DNA from: Actinomycetales bacterium
GTDB lineage: Bacteria; Actinomycetota; Actinomycetes; Actinomycetales; Dermatophilaceae
Reading direction: 5' to 3'
NCBI GenBank assembly: GCA_016710645.1
Contig: JADJVI010000055.1
Span: forward strand, 1-64,000
Length of the DNA stretch: 64,000 nt
Position 1 is the stretch's first letter, and each line of letters begins with the position of its first letter. The translations under genes and the position numbers were made by a program. The notes beneath the pieces were generated by a model that saw only the letters and a list, made by a program, of their open reading frames with translations, made no database searches and was not told the origin of the DNA. Positions 57,548 to 64,000 of this stretch are shown in pieces.

Positions 57548-59085
57548 GGCATCCTCCAGGTGCGTCCGTCGCGGTGCATCATCGCGTCGCTGGATGCCGG
57601 GCCCCAGCCGCCTGCTTCGTAGGGGTCGGGCCGGCCGCGCCGCGCCCAGGACTTCACGATGGGGTCGAGGATCCGCCAGGACAACTCGACCTCCTCGTGA
57701 CGAGGGAAGAGCGGGGGATCGCCGAGCAGCACGTCGAGGATGAGCCGTTCGTAAGCCTCAGGAGAGGACTCGGTGAAGGCCGTTCCGTAGCCGAAGTCCA
57801 TCGTCACGTCGCGGATATCCATCTGGCCGCCCGGCACCTTGGAGCCGAAGCGGATGGTCACCCCTTCGTCCGGCTGCACCCGGATGACGATGGCGTTCTG
57901 GCCGAGCTCCTCGGTGGCCGTGGCCTCGAAAGGCAGATGTGGCGCGCGTTTGAACACGACCGCGATTTCGGTGACCCGCTTGCCCAGGCGTTTGCCGGTG
58001 CGCAGGTAGAACGGCACCCCAGCCCAGCGGCGGGTCGCGACGTCGAGGCGGATCGCGGCATACGTCTCGGTGGTCGACTCCGGCGCGACGCCCTGCTCCT
58101 GGAGGAAGCCGATGACCTCCTCACCGCCCTGCCACCCCGCCGCATACTGCCCCCGCGCGGTATGCCGGGCAATGTCCTGGGGGATGCGCACCGCCGCGAG
58201 GACCTTCTCCTTCTCGGCCCGAAGGGCCGGCGCGTCGAAGCAGGACGGCTCCTCCATGGCGGTGAGGGCGAGCAACTGCAACAGGTGGTTCTGGATGACG
58301 TCGCGGGCGGCGCCGATGCCGTCGTAGTAGCCGGCCCGGCCACCGATCCCGATGTCCTCGGCCATGGTGATCTGCACGTGGTCGACGTAGTTGTTGTTCC
58401 AGACCGGCTCGAAGAGCTGGTTGGCAAAACGCAGCGCCAGGAGGTTCTGGACGGTCTCCTTGCCCAGGTAGTGGTCGATGCGGAACACCGAGTCGGACGG
58501 GAACACCGAGCTAACGATGCGCTCGAGTTCCTGGGCCGAGGCCAGGTCGTGACCGAACGGCTTTTCGATGACGACGCGACGCCAGCCGCCAGATTCGGGT
58601 TTGGCCAACCCGGATCGGTCCAGTTGTTGACAGACCTGGGCGAAGAAGCCGGGCGGGATGGACAGGTAGAAGGCGAGGTTGCCGCCGGTGCCGCGTTCCC
58701 GTTCGAGCCGGTGCACCGTTTCGGCCAATTGGTCGAATGCGGCGTCGTCGTCGAACGTGCCGGGGACGAACCGGAAGCCCTCCGCGAGGTTCTTGTAGAC
58801 GTCCTCGCGGAAGGGGGTACGGGCGTGTTGCCGCACGGCGTCGTGGACGATCTGGCCGAAGTCTTGATCGGCCCAATCGCGTCTGGCGAACCCGACCAGC
58901 GAGAAACCCGGCGGCAGCAGGCCACGATTGGCCAGGTCGTAGATCGCCGGCATGAGCTTCTTGCGGGCCAGGTCACCGGTCACGCCGAAGAGCACCAAAC
59001 CACACGGTCCGGCGATACGGGGGAGCCGCTTGTCCCTCGGGTCGCGCAGCGGATTGACCCCGGCGGCGATACGTGCAGGCCTCAT
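57544..59085 (-). CDS. zwf: Glucose-6-phosphate 1-dehydrogenase
   Basis: First enzyme of the oxidative pentose phosphate pathway, 513 residues from ATG 59085 (which overlaps the tal stop). NADP site LVLFGVTGDLARKKLMPAIY, VVIEKPFGHDLASAQEL, catalytic FRIDHYLGKETVQNLLALRF and FYLRTGKRLGKRVTEIAVVF are present. An open frame continues upstream to 59439 but is antisense-type sequence opposite tal's own frame and has no homology. Confidence 0.97.
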   Translation of the reverse strand: MRPARIAAGVNPLRDPRDKRLPRIAGPCGLVLFGVTGDLARKKLMPAIYDLANRGLLPPGFSLVGFARRDWADQDFGQIVHDAVRQHARTPFREDVYKNLAEGFRFVPGTFDDDAAFDQLAETVHRLERERGTGGNLAFYLSIPPGFFAQVCQQLDRSGLAKPESGGWRRVVIEKPFGHDLASAQELERIVSSVFPSDSVFRIDHYLGKETVQNLLALRFANQLFEPVWNNNYVDHVQITMAEDIGIGGRAGYYDGIGAARDVIQNHLLQLLALTAMEEPSCFDAPALRAEKEKVLAAVRIPQDIARHTARGQYAAGWQGGEEVIGFLQEQGVAPESTTETYAAIRLDVATRRWAGVPFYLRTGKRLGKRVTEIAVVFKRAPHLPFEATATEELGQNAIVIRVQPDEGVTIRFGSKVPGGQMDIRDVTMDFGYGTAFTESSPEAYERLILDVLLGDPPLFPRHEEVELSWRILDPIVKSWARRGRPDPYEAGGWGPASSDAMMHRDGRTWRMP

Positions 59086-60197
59086 GAAGCGGACTCTAGC
59101 CCCGCCGTCACGTCGGCCAGCAACGACTCCCACGCCATCTCGAATTTGGCCACTCCCTCGCGCTCCAGGGTGTCGACGACCTCCGGATACGAGATGCCCA
59201 GTTCGGCCAGTCGGTCGAGCACGGACTGGGCCTGGGCATAGGTCGAGGTGATCGTGTCGCCGGTGACGACCCCGTGGTCGGCGACCGCGCGGAGCGTCTT
59301 CTCCGGCATGGTGTTGACCGTCAAGGGAGCGACCAGCTCGGTGACATACATCGTGTCCGGGTAGGCCGGGTCCTTGACTCCCGTGGACGCCCACAATGGG
59401 CGCTGCGGGCGAGCACCGTCGTCGGCCAGGCTCTGCCAACGCGGCGTCTGGAAGACCTCCTCGAAGGCCTGGTAGGCCAGTCGGGCGTTGGCCACGCCGG
59501 CCTGGCCGCGCACAGCCAGGGCCTCGGGGGTGCCGATCTCGGTCAGCTGTCGGTCGATGTCGGTGTCCACCCGCGAGACGAAGAAGGACGCCACGGAGTA
59601 GATCCGGTCGAGTGCGTGCCCGGCATCACGGGCGCGCTCCAGGCCTTCGAGGAAGGCGTGCATGACCGCGCGGTACCGCTCGAGGGCGAAGATCAGCGTG
59701 ACATTGACGCTGATTCCCTCCGCGAGCACGGCGCTGATAGCCGGCAGACCGTCGAGCGTCGCCGGGATCTTGATCATGACGTTGTCGCGCCCCACGGCGG
59801 CATACAGGGCCCGAGCCTGGGCGATGGTCGCGGCGGTGTCGTGGGCGATGCGGGGGTCGACCTCGATGGAGACCCGACCGTCTTTGCCGTCGGTGCGGTC
59901 GTAGATCGGCCGCAGCACGTCACACGCCGCGCGGACGTCATCCGTCGTCATCGCGAAAACTGCCTCGTCGGCGCTGTGACCGGCCCTGGCGTGCTGTGCG
60001 AGATCGCCGGCGTAGTCGTCGCTTCCCGTGATCGCCGCCTGGAAGATCGACGGGTTCGAGGTCACGCCGGTGACCTCCCAGTCGTCGGACAGCCGTTGCA
60101 GCCCACCGGTGCTCAGCCGCGCGCGCGAGAGGTCGTCCAGCCAGATCGACACGCCCGCGGCCGTCAGGTCGGCCAGGGGCTGGTAAGGGGTGCTCAT
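59082..60197 (-). CDS. tal: Transaldolase
   Basis: Transfers dihydroxyacetone units in the non-oxidative pentose phosphate pathway, 371 residues, the long actinobacterial/plant type. GVTSNPSIFQAAITGSDDYA, VSIEVDPRIAHDTAATIAQA, Schiff-base lysine in NVMIKIPATLDGLPAI, and RPLWASTGVKDPAYPDTMYV are seen. Coupled by overlaps to tkt upstream and zwf downstream. Confidence 0.96.
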   Translation of the reverse strand: MSTPYQPLADLTAAGVSIWLDDLSRARLSTGGLQRLSDDWEVTGVTSNPSIFQAAITGSDDYAGDLAQHARAGHSADEAVFAMTTDDVRAACDVLRPIYDRTDGKDGRVSIEVDPRIAHDTAATIAQARALYAAVGRDNVMIKIPATLDGLPAISAVLAEGISVNVTLIFALERYRAVMHAFLEGLERARDAGHALDRIYSVASFFVSRVDTDIDRQLTEIGTPEALAVRGQAGVANARLAYQAFEEVFQTPRWQSLADDGARPQRPLWASTGVKDPAYPDTMYVTELVAPLTVNTMPEKTLRAVADHGVVTGDTITSTYAQAQSVLDRLAELGISYPEVVDTLEREGVAKFEMAWESLLADVTAGLESAS

Positions 60198-62398
60198 CGG
60201 TTGCCTCCAGAAACGGTCTTCAGGGATTCTTCGGCGGCGGCGGCGACGGCTTCGGGCGTGAATCCGAACTCACGGAACAGCGTGCCCGCGTCGGCGGACG
60301 CTCCGAAATGGTCGATCGCCACCATGCGTCCTGCGTCGCCGACGATCTCGCGCCACCCTTGCGAGGCCGCAGCCTCGACGCTGACCCGAGCTCGCACGGC
60401 CGGGGGCAGCACCTCGTCGCGGTAACTGCGCGGTTGCTCGGCGAACCACTCCCGACACGGCATCGAGACCACCCGGGTGCCGATCCCCTTGTCCTGCAAG
60501 AGTTTTCGTGCCTGCAGGGCTAGCGATACTTCGGAGCCGGTCGCCACGAGGACGACCTGCAAGGGGGTGTCGGTCGCTGCGTCGGCGAGGACATAGCCGC
60601 CCTTGGCGACCCCATCCACCGAGCCGTATTCGGCGCGGTCGAGCACGGGCAGGTTCTGTCGGCTCAGTGCCAGTCCGGCCGGGCGAGCGTTGCGCAGGAT
60701 CGCCAGCCAGGCGGCCGCAGTCTCATTGGCGTCGGCCGGCCGGACCACGTCCAGACCGGGCATGGCGCGCAGGCTGGCCAGGTGCTCGATGGGCTGATGG
60801 GTCGGGCCGTCCTCCCCGAGGCCGATGGAGTCGTGCGTCCAGACGAAGGTGACCGGCACTTGCTGGATGGCGGCCAGGCGCACTGCTCCGCGCATGTAGT
60901 CGGAGAAGACCAGGAAGGTGCCGCCGTAGGGCCGGGTCAGCCCTTCGAGGGCGATGCCGTTGAGGATGCAGCCCATCCCGAACTCACGGATGCCGAAGTG
61001 CAGCGTGCGCCCGTAGGGTCCGCCCTGCCAGGCGCGGGTCTGCCGGTCGGTGGGGATGAAAGACGGCTCGCCCTTCATCGTCGTGTTGTTGCTCTCGGCC
61101 AGGTCGGCCGATCCACCCCAGAGCTCGGGCATGACTCCCGCCAGGGCGGTGAGGACCGCGCCGGACGCGGCGCGGGTGGCGACCCCCTTGGGGTCCGCGG
61201 CCCAGGTCGGGAGGGCCTGCGCGATGCCTTCGGGCAGCTCACCGGCGACGATGCGGTCCAGCAGGGCAGCCCGCTCCGGGTATGCCGTGCGCCACCCGGC
61301 ATACCGCTCCTGCCACGCGCTGTGGGCCTGTCGGCCGCGGTCGGTGACCGCGCGGGTGTGGGCGATGACCTCCGGGTCGACCTGGAAGGAGCGCTCCGGG
61401 TCGAAGCCGAGGACGCGCTTGAGAGTCGCGATCTCGTCGACTCCGAGCGCCGAGCCATGCGAGCCGCCGGTGTCCTGCTTGGTGGGCGCGGGCCAGGCGA
61501 TGATGGTGCGCAGCACGATGAAGGTGGGTCGGTCGGTGACTGCCTTGCCGGCCTCGATCGCTTCCAGGAGCGCGTCGATGTCCTCGACATATCCGTGACC
61601 GCCCGCGCCGTCGGCGTGGTCCCCGCGCCAGTCGACGATGCGCACGTCCCAGCCGTAGGCGCGGTAGCGCTCGGCGACGTCCTCGGAGAACGCGATATTC
61701 GTGTCGTCCTCGATGGAGATCTGGTTCTGGTCGTAGATGACGACGAGGTTGCCCAATTGCTGGTGGCCGGCGAGCGAGCAGGCCTCGTGGGAGACCCCCT
61801 CTTGGACGTCGCCGTCACTGCACAGGACGTAAATGGAGTGGTCGAAGACGCTCTCGCCGGCCGGCGCATCGGGGTCGAAGAGCCCGCGCTGACGGCGCTG
61901 GGCCATCGCCATCCCGACGGCCGAGGCGAGGCCCGAGCCGAGCGGGCCGGTGGTGATCTCCACACCGGCGGTGTGGTGGACCTCGGGGTGACCGGGCGTC
62001 TTGGCGCCCCACGTGCGCAAGGCCTGCAGGTCGGCGAGTTCGAGCCCGAAGCCGGAAAGGTAGAGCTGGACGTACTGAGTGAGGCTGGAGTGGCCGCAGG
62101 ACAGCACGAACCGGTCGCGGCCCAACCATGCCGGGTCGCTCGGGTCGTGCTGCATGACCTGCTGATAAAGCAGGTATGCCGCGGGGGCCAGTGACATGGC
62201 GGTGCCCGGGTGGCCGTTGCCCACCTTCTGCACGGCGTCGGCCGCCAGCAGGCGGGCCGTGTCCACCGCTCGCACGTCGAGGTCGGTCCAGCCGGCTCGC
62301 GTGGCGCGCGGACGCTGCAGGGTGCGGTCGCGCTCGGCCAGGCCTTCGGCCGCATTGCCGGCCGGGGTCGAGGTGGGGGTGGTCGGTTCGGATGTCAC
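60194..62398 (-). CDS. tkt: Transketolase
   Basis: Thiamine-diphosphate enzyme moving two-carbon units between sugar phosphates, 734 residues. VQKVGNGHPGTAMSLAPAAY, ThDP site DGDVQEGVSHEACSLAGHQQ with NLVVIYDQNQISIEDDTN, and the pyrimidine domain FGIREFGMGCILNGIALEGL and TFVWTHDSIGLGEDGPTHQP are intact. The first 35 residues are a disordered Thr/Pro-rich extension. Heads the pentose-phosphate operon and is divergent from ctaB. Two facing word copies lie at 61279-61305. Confidence 0.97.
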   Translation of the reverse strand: MTSEPTTPTSTPAGNAAEGLAERDRTLQRPRATRAGWTDLDVRAVDTARLLAADAVQKVGNGHPGTAMSLAPAAYLLYQQVMQHDPSDPAWLGRDRFVLSCGHSSLTQYVQLYLSGFGLELADLQALRTWGAKTPGHPEVHHTAGVEITTGPLGSGLASAVGMAMAQRRQRGLFDPDAPAGESVFDHSIYVLCSDGDVQEGVSHEACSLAGHQQLGNLVVIYDQNQISIEDDTNIAFSEDVAERYRAYGWDVRIVDWRGDHADGAGGHGYVEDIDALLEAIEAGKAVTDRPTFIVLRTIIAWPAPTKQDTGGSHGSALGVDEIATLKRVLGFDPERSFQVDPEVIAHTRAVTDRGRQAHSAWQERYAGWRTAYPERAALLDRIVAGELPEGIAQALPTWAADPKGVATRAASGAVLTALAGVMPELWGGSADLAESNNTTMKGEPSFIPTDRQTRAWQGGPYGRTLHFGIREFGMGCILNGIALEGLTRPYGGTFLVFSDYMRGAVRLAAIQQVPVTFVWTHDSIGLGEDGPTHQPIEHLASLRAMPGLDVVRPADANETAAAWLAILRNARPAGLALSRQNLPVLDRAEYGSVDGVAKGGYVLADAATDTPLQVVLVATGSEVSLALQARKLLQDKGIGTRVVSMPCREWFAEQPRSYRDEVLPPAVRARVSVEAAASQGWREIVGDAGRMVAIDHFGASADAGTLFREFGFTPEAVAAAAEESLKTVSGGNR

Positions 62399-62572
62399 CG
62401 AAGATCTCCTCGTCGAATTCGGTTGCTCACGACAGGCCCCGGAGCGGTCGAGGTGGCCGTCCCGTCGGGTGGTCGTTCGCTGACTGGCGTCGAGATCGAG
62501 CCTAGTGGCGGATCCGCAGCGCCCCGGGGCTCGTGCTGGATGTTGCCTTACCCCCAGGTAGACTCCGGAATC

Positions 62573-63532
62573 GTGACCGCTGTCGATCCGCGCGCCGAAC
62601 TGGCCTCGACGCCTGGGCCGACCGGGCGGGGGTTCTGGTTCATGGCGGGGCAGTACGTCGCCCTCACCAAACCACGCATCATCGAGTTGCTGCTCATCAC
62701 GACCGTTCCGGTGATGTTCCTGGCCGAGCGCGGCATCCCGTCGTTGGGTCTCATCCTCGCGACCCTCGTCGGTGGCACCCTCTCGGCGGGTGCGGCCAAC
62801 TCGCTCAACTGCGTCATCGACCGCGATATCGACGCGATCATGAACCGCACCGCCAGCCGTCCCCTGGTCACCGGCACGATCAGCACGCGCTCAGCGGTGA
62901 TCTTCGGCATGGCGCTGTGTGTGGCCGCCACGCTCGTGCTGGGACTGCTGGTCAACTGGCTCAGCGCCTGGCTGGCCCTGGCCGCCTTCGTCTTCTACGT
63001 CGGCATCTACAGCGTTGTGCTCAAGCGCCGCACCCCGCAGAACATCGTCTGGGGCGGCGCCGCCGGATGTATGCCGGTCCTCATCGGCTGGTCGGCCGTG
63101 ACCAACACGGTCTCCTGGTCGGCGTGGATCCTCTTCCTCGTCATCTTCTTCTGGACGCCGCCGCACTACTGGCCGCTGTCGATGAAGTTCAAGGAGGACT
63201 ACGCCGCGGCGTCGGTGCCGATGCTGCCGGTCGTGGCCAAGTTCGTCGTCGTGTCGCGCCAGATCCTGCTCTACTCCTGGGTGATGGTGCTCACCTCGCT
63301 GGCGCTCATTCCGGTCGCCCCGATGGGGTGGATCTACACCCTCGGCGCGGTGCTCTCCGGTGGGGTGTTCCTCGCCGAAGCGCATCGCCTACACCATCAC
63401 GCCGTGCTCGGTTCACCCCAAGCGGTGCTGCGGCCGATGCGGCTGTTCCATCTGTCGATCAGCTATCTCACCGTGCTCTTCGTCGCCGTCGCGATCGACC
63501 CGCTGGTCTATCTCGCGCTTCCCGGCCGCTGA
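62573..63532 (+). CDS. ctaB: Protoheme IX farnesyltransferase
   Basis: Membrane prenyltransferase that makes heme O from protoheme for cytochrome oxidase, 319 residues and about nine helices. Prenyl-diphosphate motif NCVIDRDIDAIMNRTASRPL and second motif YSVVLKRRTPQNIVWGGAAG, plus FFWTPPHYWPLSMKFKEDYA, are diagnostic. GTG 62573 lies eight bases after a TAGACT box, so a nearly leaderless mRNA is likely; ATG 62641 would start just before the first helix (MAGQYVALTKPRIIELLLIT) and is an alternative. Divergent from tkt. Confidence 0.95.
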   Translation: MTAVDPRAELASTPGPTGRGFWFMAGQYVALTKPRIIELLLITTVPVMFLAERGIPSLGLILATLVGGTLSAGAANSLNCVIDRDIDAIMNRTASRPLVTGTISTRSAVIFGMALCVAATLVLGLLVNWLSAWLALAAFVFYVGIYSVVLKRRTPQNIVWGGAAGCMPVLIGWSAVTNTVSWSAWILFLVIFFWTPPHYWPLSMKFKEDYAAASVPMLPVVAKFVVVSRQILLYSWVMVLTSLALIPVAPMGWIYTLGAVLSGGVFLAEAHRLHHHAVLGSPQAVLRPMRLFHLSISYLTVLFVAVAIDPLVYLALPGR

Positions 63533-63558
63533 CCCGCCCGACCCCGTCGCACGGCGAA

Positions 63559-64000
63559 TCAGGCGCGGCCCTGGCTGAAGTACTCGTCGTTTGGCACCAT
63601 CCCGAGGGCGGAACTCACCCGGTTGGTCATGTTGAACATCCCGACGATCTGCACCAGTTCGACGATCTCGTGGTCCCCCAGGCCCACCTCACGCAGTGTT
63701 TCCAGGTCGGACTGACCCACCTGCTCGGGGTGCCTGGTGAGCAACTCGGCATACCGGGCCATGGCCTGCAGCCGCGGCGACAGCGGCGCCTGCCGCCAAT
63801 TCACTGCCACGAGATCGGCCGTCACGGCGTCCTCGAGGAAGACCCGTAGCGCAGCCCCGTGGCTCACCGCGCAGTAGGTGCAGCGATTGAGCGCCGATAC
63901 GACGACCGCGAGCAGTTCGCGCTCGGCCAGCGGCAGATGGCCCGCCTTGTTGACCAGGAGGTTGAAGTAGCGCCACCACGCAAGGAACTGCTCGCCGTTG
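63559..64000 (-). CDS. AhpD-like/carboxymuconolactone decarboxylase family peroxidase-related protein (partial)
   Basis: The 5' end lies beyond the window. 147 codons are visible: NKAGHLPLAERELLAVVVSA, the redox CxxC in NRCTYCAVSHGAAL, then LQAMARYAELLTRHPEQVGQ, GLGDHEIVELVQIVGMFNMT and the typical NRVSSALGMVPNDEYFSQGR end. Members are AhpD-fold disulfide reductases acting with peroxiredoxins or lipoyl proteins, or uncharacterised peroxidase-related enzymes. Converges with ctaB. Confidence 0.88.
   Translation of the reverse strand, partial: NGEQFLAWWRYFNLLVNKAGHLPLAERELLAVVVSALNRCTYCAVSHGAALRVFLEDAVTADLVAVNWRQAPLSPRLQAMARYAELLTRHPEQVGQSDLETLREVGLGDHEIVELVQIVGMFNMTNRVSSALGMVPNDEYFSQGRA

Overview
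The window is GC-rich chromosomal DNA from an actinobacterium. RbpA, WhiA, OpcA, a CoaE-GrpB fusion, many leaderless promoters with a TANNNT -10 box, and the gene order uvrC-rapZ-yvcK-whiA-gap-pgk-tpi-secG-rbpA followed by pgl-opcA-zwf-tal-tkt against ctaB are all typical of Actinomycetota. Micrococcales, perhaps the Intrasporangiaceae/Dermatophilaceae group, is my best guess, but it is an inference without a search.

Layout. 1-2.8 kb (minus): an FGGY sugar kinase and a sphingosine-1-phosphate-lyase-like PLP enzyme, both readable only across many frameshifts. 2.9-8.3 kb (plus): a Ugp-type ABC importer with a glycerophosphodiesterase; the permeases and binding protein are frame-broken and the defects fade out by about 7 kb. 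8.3-11.7 kb: MscL with a zinc ribbon, a YtrA-type GntR locus with a perfect palindromic operator, and a PrsW-like membrane protease. 11.7-25.4 kb: coaE, uvrB, an antiporter, an iron-boxed feoABC operon, assorted transporters, a cytosolic penicilloyl-type serine hydrolase and an aldehyde dehydrogenase. 25.5-31 kb: an apparent wax-ester/neutral-lipid operon (WS/DGAT, an acyl-ACP-reductase-like two-part enzyme, an SDR, a hydrolase). 31-32 kb: a damaged toxin-antitoxin cluster. 32-39 kb: an MBL hydrolase, a DinB-like enzyme, uvrA, an APH(6)-like kinase and a C-terminally truncated ABC-F protein. 39-45.4 kb: the liv branched-chain amino-acid importer and a Rieske lipoprotein. 45.5-64 kb: uvrC, rapZ, yvcK, whiA, lower glycolysis, secG, rbpA, the pentose-phosphate operon, ctaB and a partial AhpD-like gene.

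The most unusual signal is not a gene. An 8-base word, GTATGCCG and its complement CGGCATAC, occurs roughly 70 times (hand count) where about 2-3 would be expected from base composition. It is split almost evenly between strands, lies inside and between genes, and repeatedly forms closely spaced inverted pairs downstream of genes. This resembles the behaviour of DNA-uptake sequences in Neisseria and Haemophilus, which I do not know to be described for actinobacteria. Other points of interest are the acyl-reductase/wax-synthase operon with candidate TTACT-N4-AGTAA operators, and the ABC-F gene whose stop codon lies inside a bidirectional terminator.
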